From: Desulfobacteraceae bacterium
GTDB lineage: Bacteria; Desulfobacterota; Desulfobacteria; Desulfobacterales; JAABPS01
Length of the DNA stretch: 11,666 nucleotides
Reading direction: 5' to 3'
NCBI GenBank assembly: GCA_011391835.1
Contig: JAABPS010000055.1
Span: 1-11,666, forward strand
Below are positions 5,414 to 11,309 of this stretch, piece after piece; within the stretch, counting starts at the first letter, position 1, and every line of letters begins with the position of its first letter. The position numbers and the translations under genes are program-made. Below the pieces are notes generated by a model. The model was not told the DNA's origin. It saw nothing but the letters and a program-made list of their open reading frames with translations, and made no database searches.

Positions 5414-6862
5414 TTAGTCTGTTATGCCGCATAGTGTTTTGGCTGCCTTCTTTTTTTCCTCCATATTCACATTGCGTGCAATCATGATTCGCTGGGCCTG
5501 GGGCGAGCCTGCGCCGTGCATGGATTCTGTTAAATATCCCACCGCAGCGGTGCCAAGCGTCAGATTTTCAATCAGCCGAAGGATGCGCATCCGGTCCCGG
5601 GTCTTTACATCCGGCCTGGTTTTATAGTATTTTTCAATCCATTTTCCGGTTTCAGGAGATTCCAGATCCTTTTCCGAAGGAAGAGTCACCATCAGCCCTC
5701 CTGCAATGTCCTGGGCAAGCCGTGATATTTCAAATGGAAACCGGGTGACATTTTGCTTATGGATATTGGCAAGCAATATATTGACCAGATAAGTTCCGGA
5801 AGACGTTTTATGCCCCTCTGAAGCACAGGAAATACACCCGCAATACAGGGTTTCATTAAGATGATTCATTTCAATGATTTTATCTTTAATATGTGATGCT
5901 TTTTCAGCGCCGTTATACTCCGCAATGGTCTGGGAAGCGCCGATGATCACATCCCCTACTCCAACCTTGCACGCATAACTCTGCCGGTGATATGCGGCAA
6001 AGCTTTCCACCAGCTGGCCCACAAATTCGTAATCCTTGTACATGAACACCCTGTCCCACGGCACAAACACATTATCAAAAACAACCAAGGCTTCCTGCCC
6101 GCCATAATAGAGATTCCCCTGATCCATTTTCCCGCCTTCGAGTTTCCGGGTATCGCAGGACTGCCGGCCCATGATGTAATAAATCCCTTCTGCATCGCTG
6201 GGAAGTGCAAATGATACAGCATAATCTGCATCTTCTTCTTTCATGGCAACCGTAGGCATCACAATGATTTCATGGGAATTGGTAGCTCCGGTCTGATGCG
6301 CCTTGGCTCCCCGGACGACGATTCCGTCTTTTCTTTCTTCTACAACATGCACATACAGATCCGGATCCACCTGTTTGTGAGGCGGAAGGCTTCTGTCCCC
6401 TTTGGGATCTGTCATGGCGCCGTCACAGGTCAGATCATTTTCCTGAACGTGTTCTAAAAACTTTAAAAACCGTTTATTATAGGGTGTGCCCTTCTTCGCA
6501 TCAATAGCATGGGTCACAATGGAAAGCGCATTGAGGGAATCCATGCCAACGCATCTCTGAAAGCAGCATCCGGTTTTTCTGCCCAGCAGTCTTCCCATTT
6601 TGCTCTTTTTCACAAGATCAGTCGTACTTTGATGAATGTGGGTAAACCGGTTGATCTTTTTACCCGTAAGATGTGATGTGGCAGTCATGAGATCTTCATG
6701 CTCCGGCACATGAGCCAGTTCGTATGTCTTGGCCACAGCATTAAGCGATGGTCGAAGAATCGGGTTATCCACCACATTTTTAATCCGTTCGCCGAACATA
6801 TATACAACGAGGTTGAGTTTCCTCAAACTCTCTTCGTACTCTTTTGCAGTCATCATGGGCAT
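5414..6862 (-). CDS. abfD: 4-Hydroxybutyryl-CoA dehydratase / vinylacetyl-CoA delta-isomerase family
   Basis: The 482-residue product matches the AbfD family over its length. The Clostridium aminobutyricum enzyme, as I remember it, holds its [4Fe-4S] cluster with C99, C103, H292 and C299 and uses E257, Y296 and E455. Here C100-x3-C104 (CCFQRC), H292 and C298 (YHRQSYACK), E257 (GGQE) and Y296 are present; E446 in ESMHGAGSPQ probably corresponds to E455. The histidine-to-cysteine spacing is one residue shorter than I recall. The enzyme binds FAD as well and dehydrates 4-hydroxybutyryl-CoA to crotonyl-CoA by a ketyl radical route in the cytoplasm, in 4-aminobutyrate, succinate or 4-hydroxybutyrate metabolism. 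A ribosome site AAGGAG lies 9 bases before ATG 6862. It is followed by the small cysteine protein. A related 4-hydroxyphenylacetate-hydroxylase-fold enzyme is the main alternative, but the cluster ligands argue against it. Confidence 0.87.
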   Translation of the reverse strand: MPMMTAKEYEESLRKLNLVVYMFGERIKNVVDNPILRPSLNAVAKTYELAHVPEHEDLMTATSHLTGKKINRFTHIHQSTTDLVKKSKMGRLLGRKTGCCFQRCVGMDSLNALSIVTHAIDAKKGTPYNKRFLKFLEHVQENDLTCDGAMTDPKGDRSLPPHKQVDPDLYVHVVEERKDGIVVRGAKAHQTGATNSHEIIVMPTVAMKEEDADYAVSFALPSDAEGIYYIMGRQSCDTRKLEGGKMDQGNLYYGGQEALVVFDNVFVPWDRVFMYKDYEFVGQLVESFAAYHRQSYACKVGVGDVIIGASQTIAEYNGAEKASHIKDKIIEMNHLNETLYCGCISCASEGHKTSSGTYLVNILLANIHKQNVTRFPFEISRLAQDIAGGLMVTLPSEKDLESPETGKWIEKYYKTRPDVKTRDRMRILRLIENLTLGTAAVGYLTESMHGAGSPQAQRIMIARNVNMEEKKKAAKTLCGITD

Positions 6863-6929
6863 TGCAATTTTCTCCTTATTTAAAAGTAGATATCGTTCAT
6901 TTAAGCTGTGTTGGTTTCAGTCATATAAC

Positions 6930-6947
6930 ATCAGATCAATAACTGAT
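6930..6947. promoter_or_regulatory. Short inverted repeat upstream of the dehydratase gene
   Basis: ATCAG and CTGAT flank an 8-base AT-rich spacer about 70 bases upstream of the dehydratase start. It could be an operator half-site pair, but it is short and I see no clear -10/-35 boxes beside it. Weak support. Confidence 0.25.
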
Positions 6948-7010
6948 TACAGGAAAAAAAGATTTTGTACGCAGGAATCATCATTAAAGGAATTTATCGA
7001 AAGAAAGGCC

Positions 7011-7055
7011 GGAGCGCAGGAACAGTATCTTAAAAAACTGTTCCTCATGCGCTCC
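7011..7055 (-). terminator. Probable intrinsic terminator of the universal stress gene
   Basis: GGAGCGC (7011-7017) pairs with GCGCTCC (7049-7055), and GGAACAGT (7019-7026) pairs with ACTGTTCC (7037-7044). The result is a 15-bp imperfect stem with a 10-base loop. It begins 13 bases past the stop of the stress-protein gene on the minus strand and is followed on that strand by GGCCTTTCTTTC, a broken T tract. It separates that gene from the dehydratase gene. Confidence 0.7.
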
Positions 7056-7068
7056 GTATTATCATATA

Positions 7069-7461
7069 TTACTTAACCGTTATCACCGGGCAATCGGTTT
7101 CCAGGATCACGAATTGTGCGGTGGAGCCAAATACCAGTTTACCGACTTTTGACCGTTTCCGGATACCAATGAAAATCTGATCAATTTTGTGGTCATTTGC
7201 GAACTGTACCAGATCTTCCCCGGGTGTTAGCCCGTGAATGAGCAGATGCTTTTTGCATGAAATACCCGCGTCTTCAAAAAAGGATTGGGCGTACTCTAAT
7301 TCGGTTTCTGCCTGCTGTATCTTTCTTAATTCGTCTTCAAGGCCCTTTTGAAGTGCGTTGACCACCTCAACGCTCGCGCCGAATGCCTTAGCATATTCTT
7401 TAGCCACTTTCATGGCTTTTTTGGCTACTTCGCCGCCGTCATAGCATACCATGATCTTCAT
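7069..7461 (-). CDS. Universal stress protein (UspA family)
   Basis: The 130-residue product is a single Usp domain of usual length. It has the N-terminal strand MKIMVCYDGG with D8, and the C-terminal loop from G99 (GIRKRSKVG) to G112-S113-T114, ending TDCPVITVK. The ATP-binding signature is G-x2-G-x9-G-(S/T); here the second glycine is K102, so nucleotide binding may be altered. Usp proteins are small cytoplasmic, usually dimeric, nucleotide-binding proteins induced by stress or energy limitation. AAGGAG lies 6 bases before ATG 7461. The terminator behind it suggests a single-gene transcript. No promoter could be read with confidence in the AT-rich upstream region. Confidence 0.9.
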   Translation of the reverse strand: MKIMVCYDGGEVAKKAMKVAKEYAKAFGASVEVVNALQKGLEDELRKIQQAETELEYAQSFFEDAGISCKKHLLIHGLTPGEDLVQFANDHKIDQIFIGIRKRSKVGKLVFGSTAQFVILETDCPVITVK

Positions 7462-7756
7462 GTTCTTCTCCTTTTTAATTGAACAATTTTAGCTGGATAT
7501 TTTTTTAAAAAGAATCGATGTCGGTCGTAAAATTAAGCATTCATGTATCATATCTCAACCAGGATTTCTATAAAAATTCCTTAAAAAGAGAAGATTTTCA
7601 TGATTCAATATAACCCTCTATATTCATTACTTTCTTCTTAGATATTCTTTCGCAGTATTCGCCTGTTTTCCCCAAAAGCCCTTAACGTGTGCCGGTTTCA
7701 AACTCCGTCCTTAAATGGAATTCATTCCTTATGTAAAAAAAGCAACCATCAAATTA

Positions 7757-7783
7757 GTCATTCCCGCGCTTGCGGGAATCCAG
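7757..7783 (+). repeat. REP-like palindrome, ATTCCCGC type
   Basis: ATTCCCGC (7760-7767) and GCGGGAAT (7772-7779) form a perfect 8-bp stem with a GCTT loop, flanked by GTC and CCAG. Repeats of this GTCATTCCCGC...CCAG type are widespread in bacterial intergenic DNA. It shares its GTCAT and ATCCAG ends with the unit 18 bases downstream. Confidence 0.75.
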
Positions 7784-7801
7784 AAAATCCCATCCCCCTC
7801 C

Positions 7802-7830
7802 GTCATGCCGGACCCCGATCCGGCATCCAG
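7802..7830 (+). repeat. REP-like palindrome, ATGCCGGA type
   Basis: ATGCCGGA (7805-7812) and TCCGGCAT (7819-7826) form an 8-bp stem with a CCCCGA loop. The 29-base unit is the same family as 3577-3605, in the opposite orientation, with 27 matching positions. Confidence 0.78.
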
Positions 7831-7971
7831 TTTCCTTTAAACTTTTCACTCAAATCCATTTTTCATTTATAAAGAGCCGTAGAGTGACTTGACGAAGGAA
7901 ACACAACCTCAGCGGTTGATATACGGACAACATTCTTTGAAAAATTGACGATGGGAAAAAATAGCCTGTTT

Positions 7972-7997
7972 GTTGGGTTTCGCCCGCGAAACCCAAC
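7972..7997. repeat. Palindromic intergenic repeat (GTTGGGTTTCG type)
   Basis: GTTGGGTTTCG (7972-7982) and CGAAACCCAAC (7987-7997) form a perfect 11-bp stem with a four-base loop. The adjoining 12 bases at 7991-8002 recur, reverse-complemented, at 708-719 between the first two genes of the window. This kind of repeat is common between genes in many bacteria. Confidence 0.7.
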
Positions 7998-8279
7998 CTA
8001 CGGTGCTGTAATAATATATAAAAAGAAGAATTATTTCAAAAAATAAATTATTCAAATTAATACGCAAGATTTAGGAAATCATATATCCTATAGATATAAT
8101 TTATAATTTAGTATTTATTGATTTTTACTAAAAAAATAGATATATAGACATTAATTTTAATATCTTGGAAAGAGTAGATTCTATCTAATTTATAATGTTG
8201 GCGCACCTCCTAATTATCATAAGGACAATATTTTCACATTTTAAATAATTTCTTTGCGACCTTATATGTGGGCCAAACC

Positions 8280-8366
8280 TAAGGCCGCTTCCCTCTGGGG
8301 ATTTTGGTATCAAGAACCAATGTAGATGCCTCAAGGATGTTTGGAAATCAAAATCATTCGGCCTTA
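8280..8366. repeat. Inverted repeat upstream of the channel gene
   Basis: TAAGGCCG (8280-8287) and CGGCCTTA (8359-8366) are perfect complements 71 bases apart. Between them, TTGGT (8304-8308) and ACCAA (8316-8320) form a small inner hairpin. It could be a structured leader, a degenerate recombination site or a remnant of a lost gene. I cannot assign it. Confidence 0.35.
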
Positions 8367-8380
8367 CAAGATTAATTAGA

Positions 8381-8917
8381 GTGTTTCTATGCTTAGTGCG
8401 GTTCATTTCCCCGATGCTATACATTTCACATTGTCTACGAAATAAAAAAACTAATATAATCCATGTATCAAGCGACATCTATGTCCTTTTTCGATTGGGC
8501 ATGTTGAGCATTTTACTTTTTTGTAATTGTATTCCACGCTGGTTGATCACAGTTGTCGCCTTGTTTTTCCTGTTTGATATCCTTCAATATGTTTCAGCAA
8601 TTGTATTTCTATCCGATGTATATAAACAGCCTGTTTCAGCTAAACGAACTTTGATGTTCTTTATCATTAATTACTTTGAGACAATCCTGGTTTTTGCAAT
8701 TTTTCACAGACAATGGGGAGGTCTTAACGTAGTAAATATTTGCTCGGTGCAATCACTATACTTTAGTATGGTTACATCAACAACTTTGGGGTTCGGAGAT
8801 ATTAGCCCTGTTAATTCTTCAGCACAGCTTCGTGTAGTGGCACAACTTGTGGTAAGTTTATTATTCGTGACCATTTTCATATCTAATGCATCAAGTCGTG
8901 TTGACGGCAAAAAATAA
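8381..8917 (+). CDS. Small two-pore-helix ion channel (potassium channel-like)
   Basis: The product has up to 178 residues and is strongly hydrophobic, with predicted membrane segments near 38-52, 55-79, 90-108 and 151-169. Between the last two is a pore loop, SLYFSMVTSTTLGFGDISP, with filter TTLGFGD (134-140). This resembles the TVGYGD filter of potassium channels (Ion_trans_2 type), with Phe for Tyr. Such proteins sit in the cytoplasmic membrane and conduct potassium or a related cation. The start is uncertain: GTG 8381 and ATG 8414 both lack a good ribosome site, and the frame stays open back to 8249 with no convincing start. The gene ends 22 bases before an attC-like hairpin. Low GC and cassette-like surroundings suggest transfer. 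Confidence 0.72.
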   Translation: MFLCLVRFISPMLYISHCLRNKKTNIIHVSSDIYVLFRLGMLSILLFCNCIPRWLITVVALFFLFDILQYVSAIVFLSDVYKQPVSAKRTLMFFIINYFETILVFAIFHRQWGGLNVVNICSVQSLYFSMVTSTTLGFGDISPVNSSAQLRVVAQLVVSLLFVTIFISNASSRVDGKK

Positions 8918-8939
8918 AGAAGATCAATATTATTTTTGT

Positions 8940-8998
8940 GCCAACAATCGCTTACACTTTGACCTCGCTTCGCTCGGCACGTGAAGCGCACGTTTTAA
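8940..8998 (+). repeat. attC-like recombination site, degenerate
   Basis: CGCTT-A-CAC (8949-8957) pairs with GTGAAGCG (8981-8988) as an 8-bp stem with one unpaired A, the kind of extrahelical base found in integron attC sites. Three-base spacers lie outside the stem on both sides (8946-8948 and 8989-8991), flanked by AAC (8943-8945) and GTT (8992-8994). The outer right motif GTTTTAA does not fit the GTTRRRY core, so it is at best a decayed site. Confidence 0.45.
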
Positions 8999-9007
8999 TA
9001 AATTTGA

Positions 9008-9037
9008 TTGACATATCATATATGGTATATATATAAT
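9008..9037 (+). promoter_or_regulatory. Sigma-70-type promoter of the toxin-antitoxin pair with embedded palindrome
   Basis: TTGACA (9008-9013) and TATAAT (9032-9037) are both consensus, with an 18-base spacer. The spacer contains the palindromic core CATATATG, flanked by near-symmetric TAT and GTA, a likely operator for the HTH antitoxin. The -10 box ends only 5 bases before the toxin ATG, so the transcript would have almost no leader, or start at the ATG. Confidence 0.7.
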
Positions 9038-9042
9038 ATAGC

Positions 9043-9324
9043 ATGTGGCAAATTGAAGAGCATCGCAGAATAGACAAACAAATTACTGCAGTCCCAAGTG
9101 ATATCCTTAAGCGATATGAAAAATGGAAAGCTATTGCTTCAATTTCAGGCCCTCAGGGGCTGCGACTGATTAAAGGTTTTCATGATGAAGCCTTATCCGG
9201 GAAATGGGAGGGATACAGGTCTTGCCGCCTGGGTATTCAGTGGCGAGTCATATACCGCGCCATTCCTGAAGATATGCTCTTTAAAGTTGAATCAATAACA
9301 GCTCATGGCTATCGGAGGTCTTAA
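9043..9324 (+). CDS. RelE/HigB-type toxin
   Basis: The 93-residue product is the usual length for RelE/ParE-superfamily toxins. Its core fits RelE: a helical N-terminal half (LKRYEKWKAIASISGPQGLR), then the strand region LSGKWEGYRSCRLGIQWRVI (51-70) and ITAHGYRR at the end. R59, R62 and R68 lie where family members carry catalytic or RNA-contacting basic residues, and H88/Y90 match the usual terminal HxY. RelE-type toxins cut mRNA, usually at the ribosome, and are held inactive by the antitoxin. No ribosome site precedes ATG 9043, which is only 5 bases after the -10 box; leaderless translation is possible. The antitoxin ATG follows the TAA with no gap. The toxin-first order is as in higBA. 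Confidence 0.86.
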   Translation: MWQIEEHRRIDKQITAVPSDILKRYEKWKAIASISGPQGLRLIKGFHDEALSGKWEGYRSCRLGIQWRVIYRAIPEDMLFKVESITAHGYRRS

Positions 9325-9585
9325 ATGAAGGAGTATAAAGCAGCAAAAAAAAGAATCATTGTTTCGGTTGGAGAATCTATCCGCATTATTCGCGAATTAC
9401 AGGAGTTGAGTCAAAATCAACTATCGCATATTACAGGCATTCCTCAGGCAACGATCTCCGCAATTGAAAATGATCGTGTCCAGCTTGGGGTTGAAAGGGC
9501 GAAAATTTTAGCTCGTGCTTTAAAAGTACATCCTGGAGTTCTAGTCTTTCCCGGCTGGGAACTTCCTAATGAAATCGCAGCATAA
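9325..9585 (+). CDS. HigA/XRE-type antitoxin
   Basis: The 86-residue product carries a helix-turn-helix of the Cro/CI type at about residues 17-72 (IRIIRELQELSQNQLSHITG, then ATISAIENDRVQLGVERAKI). It binds and neutralises the toxin and probably represses the promoter at 9008-9037, whose palindrome is a likely operator. GGAGG at 9315-9319 lies 5 bases before ATG 9325; the toxin stop is directly adjacent. The stop TAA lies within GCATAAC, which forms the left end of an attC-like site. Confidence 0.88.
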   Translation: MKEYKAAKKRIIVSVGESIRIIRELQELSQNQLSHITGIPQATISAIENDRVQLGVERAKILARALKVHPGVLVFPGWELPNEIAA

Positions 9586-9641
9586 CCTGCTGCTGATAGA
9601 AAAGCGCAAAAAACATCGCTCCCAACAGCAGAGCGTTAGAC
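9580..9641 (+). repeat. attC-like integron recombination site (62 bp)
   Basis: The left end GCATAAC (9580-9586) contains the antitoxin stop codon; the right end GTTAGAC (9635-9641) fits the GTTRRRY core. Inside, CTGCTG (9590-9595) pairs with CAGCAG (9626-9631), with three-base spacers outside, and AGCG (9603-9606) pairs with CGCT (9617-9620). The outer ends pair at five of seven positions. Length, order of pairs and position directly between genes match a short attC. Confidence 0.6.
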
Positions 9642-9656
9642 CCTCTGGAGAACAAT

Positions 9657-10118
9657 ATGCCGCCGATTCGCCTTGAATTTAGTTCTCGGCTCGCTTCGCC
9701 AGCGGATGAAGTTTGGAAATGGATTACTTCGTGGAAGAGCATCTCCACTGAAATGTGGCCTTACTTCCGCATGACCGCACCGAACGGTATAACGAGCATC
9801 GATGATCTGAACATCGTCCCTGGGATACCGTTATTTCGGAGCCGTGTGTACTTATTCGGAATCATACCCATTGACCATTCCGACATAACTCTTCTGGAAT
9901 TGGACAAGGGCAGAGGATTTGTTGAACAGTCTCCCATGAGATCGATGATTCTCTGGCGTCATGAAAGAAGGATAAGCAACGGTGCAAACAATTGCACACT
10001 TACGGATATTCTTACGTTTCAACCACGAATGAACCGGAGACTTGTTGCCTGGTTTATTGGTCGCGTTTTTAAGCACCGCCATGCCGTGCTTAGGCACTAC
10101 CTTGGGACACCCGCCTAA
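9657..10118 (+). CDS. SRPBCC (START/polyketide cyclase-like) protein
   Basis: The 153-residue product fits a single SRPBCC fold, a helix-grip cavity for hydrophobic ligands. It begins with a strand and a SPADEVWKWITSW segment, typical of this fold. The middle (IPLFRSRVYLFGIIPIDHSD, then MRSMILWRHERRI) and the end (CTLTDILTFQPRMN, FKHRHAVLRHYLG) resemble proteins annotated as SRPBCC family of unknown ligand. It is probably cytoplasmic. GGAG at 9647-9650 is 6 bases before ATG 9657, 15 bases after the GTTAGAC motif, as in a cassette. The stop TAA lies in GCCTAAC (10113-10119), which fits the RYYYAAC consensus of a left attC end. Ligand and reaction cannot be read from sequence. Confidence 0.8.
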   Translation: MPPIRLEFSSRLASPADEVWKWITSWKSISTEMWPYFRMTAPNGITSIDDLNIVPGIPLFRSRVYLFGIIPIDHSDITLLELDKGRGFVEQSPMRSMILWRHERRISNGANNCTLTDILTFQPRMNRRLVAWFIGRVFKHRHAVLRHYLGTPA

Positions 10119-10376
10119 CACAGATGACACTGATATCAATAAATCACACTGGTTATTAAAAGGATGTATGTAGATGTGGCAAAAAAACCGTAGATGCATT
10201 AGAATAGCCAAATGCAACTTGAAGGGGACCCGAATAAGGCAACGAGAATTTGACGAAACAGGGTGTTTCGTTCTAATACAGCGTTAAAGGTCGCTCCTGG
10301 AATTCGCAAGCTCAACAAAACGCCGCACAGGGCGTTCCACGAGATGACGGGCTTCCAGGTAAACTCAGCGTTAGCT
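10113..10376 (+). repeat. Non-coding interval between cassettes with attC-like ends and inverted repeats
   Basis: The interval starts with GCCTAAC (10113-10119, including the SRPBCC stop) and ends with GCGTTAGCT (10368-10376), 28 bases before the VOC start. At 264 bases it is too long for one attC. It also contains GCGTTAAAG (10281-10289), GCTCAAC (10310-10316), a perfect stem ACGAAACA/TGTTTCGT (10253-10271), AACGCC/GGCGTT (10319-10336), and CCTGGAA/TTCCAGG (10296-10302 with 10353-10359). It may be two decayed sites flanking a gene-less cassette. No open frame of note. Confidence 0.4.
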
Positions 10377-10404
10377 ATTTGATATTCTTACGAATAGAAT
10401 CCAT

Positions 10405-10788
10405 ATGATGGATATACGAACTGTAAACACGATATTGTATTGCAAAAAATGGAACGAGACGGTTGCTTTTTACAAAACATATCTAAAGTTACAGGTAATT
10501 ACTTCTCTCGAATGGTTTACGGAATTCAAACTGAATGAGACTTCCCGCCTGAGCGTTGCGAACGAAGCCAGGACATCAATTGATAGCAGTGATGGCAAGG
10601 GCATTACTATCACCATGGAAGTAGATGATATTGAATCGACACATTCATACTTACAGGAAGCAGGAGTTCATCCTGCAGAGATAATAGATCATGCGTGGGG
10701 ATCGAGAGTTATCTACCTTTACGACCCTGAAGGCAACAGACTTGAGTTCTGGTCTCAAAATAAAAAGATCGATCAAATTAAACCATAA
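10405..10788 (+). CDS. VOC (glyoxalase/bleomycin-resistance fold) protein
   Basis: The 127-residue product is one VOC unit pair of usual length. It opens with VNTILYCKKWNETVAFYKTY, has the middle segment ITITMEVDDIESTHSYLQEA, and ends with YLYDPEGNRLEFW (104-116), the common closing motif with its Glu. VOC proteins are metal-dependent isomerases, dioxygenases or ligand-binding resistance proteins. The first-strand metal ligand, often His, is not obvious here, so a binding role is as likely as catalysis. The start may be ATG 10405 or 10408; the ribosome site is weak. The gene begins 28 bases after a GCGTTAGCT motif, and its stop lies in CCATAAC (10783-10789), a cassette-like pattern. Confidence 0.82.
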   Translation: MMDIRTVNTILYCKKWNETVAFYKTYLKLQVITSLEWFTEFKLNETSRLSVANEARTSIDSSDGKGITITMEVDDIESTHSYLQEAGVHPAEIIDHAWGSRVIYLYDPEGNRLEFWSQNKKIDQIKP

Positions 10789-10845
10789 CAAGCGTCGGCC
10801 TTTAGCTGATATTTATAACACTCAGCTTCTGTTGAAACTGAGTAT
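10783..10845 (+). repeat. Possible decayed attC after the VOC gene
   Basis: CCATAACAAGCG starts at the VOC stop codon and resembles a left attC end, but no GTTRRRY right end follows before the next gene. ACTCAG (10820-10825) and CTGAGT (10838-10843) form a 6-bp stem with a 12-base loop that may be unrelated. Weak. Confidence 0.3.
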
Positions 10846-10860
10846 GAGGTGAGCTTGAAC

Positions 10861-11247
10861 ATGTTTTCGAAAGCAGTCTTAATTTGGATTTTGGGTCTTG
10901 TGACGTTCGTTCCGTACGGGACATACTACCTGTTTGTTCACGCACAGCGGGACCAGTATGCGCTCCTTATTACTGGTGTTTTGTTCTGGATCTTTGGGTA
11001 CTGGGGTGTAGTAGGGCCTCTTATGGCAGCTCTGAAGGTTCGGTCGGTGTTTCGATCCATCGAACAGGCTCATACTCAGGAAAAACTTCTGGAAGCTCTG
11101 CAAAGCAAAGAAGCGCAAGATGCGGCCGTAGAAATCATTGCATCGGAAAATCATATTCCCAAGTTTTTAGCGGTAAAGGTTTACCGTCTTCTGGTGGAAC
11201 GGTTCCACACTGTGAAAGGTTCACCGAGTACAAATGAACCTTCTTAA
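10861..11247 (+). CDS. Small two-pass membrane protein of unknown function
   Basis: The 128-residue product has two clear hydrophobic segments (about 5-26 and 34-57), then a soluble, charged helical tail (KEAQDAAVEIIASENHIPKF). I do not recognise the family. With a short loop between the segments it probably sits in the cytoplasmic membrane, with most of the chain in the cytoplasm. ATG 10861 is preferred: GAGGTG at 10846-10851 lies 9 bases upstream. A GTG at 10849 would add four residues but overlaps that site. The gene follows the VOC gene by 72 bases. No attC-like site follows it, so it may be the last cassette or lie outside the array. Confidence 0.65.
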   Translation: MFSKAVLIWILGLVTFVPYGTYYLFVHAQRDQYALLITGVLFWIFGYWGVVGPLMAALKVRSVFRSIEQAHTQEKLLEALQSKEAQDAAVEIIASENHIPKFLAVKVYRLLVERFHTVKGSPSTNEPS

Positions 11248-11262
11248 ACTATATCCAACAAT

Positions 11263-11274
11263 CATTCATGAATG
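11263..11274. promoter_or_regulatory. Perfect 12-bp palindrome upstream of the hydrolase gene
   Basis: CATTCATGAATG is fully self-complementary and lies 35 bases before the hydrolase start. It could be an operator. A chance palindrome in AT-rich DNA is also possible. Confidence 0.25.
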
Positions 11275-11309
11275 CTCACCCTGTTCTCTTATTCACAAAG
11301 GATTGTATA

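Larger units (their letters stand above)
7462..8380. other. Long gene-poor interval with repeats and AT-rich DNA
   Basis: I find no supported coding region in these roughly 900 bases. Short open frames here consist mainly of repeat sequence or lack a ribosome site and family resemblance. The interval holds three palindromic repeats (7757-7783, 7802-7830, 7972-7997), a very AT-rich stretch around 8030-8170 with little structure, and an inverted repeat (8280-8287 with 8359-8366) just before the channel gene. It marks the border between the metabolic genes and the cassette-like region. Confidence 0.6.

Noticed and set aside
6729..7076. Plus-strand open frame of 115 codons
   Set aside because: It overlaps the 5' end of the dehydratase gene and the terminator hairpin, and shows no domain.
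7687..7872. Small open frame of 61 codons
   Set aside because: It is largely translated REP repeat sequence, with no ribosome site.
8185..8478. Minus-strand open frame of 97 codons
   Set aside because: It overlaps the channel gene and the inverted repeat, has no ribosome site and resembles no family.
8979..8996. Short terminator ACGTG/CACGT plus T run after the channel gene
   Set aside because: The 5-bp stem is weaker than the overlapping 8-bp attC-like stem, although a terminator role is not excluded.
10884..11237. Alternative frame in the membrane-protein gene
   Set aside because: It is rich in Ser/Gly/Cys without hydrophobic pattern; the +1 overlapping frame with two clear membrane segments and a ribosome site is the real one.
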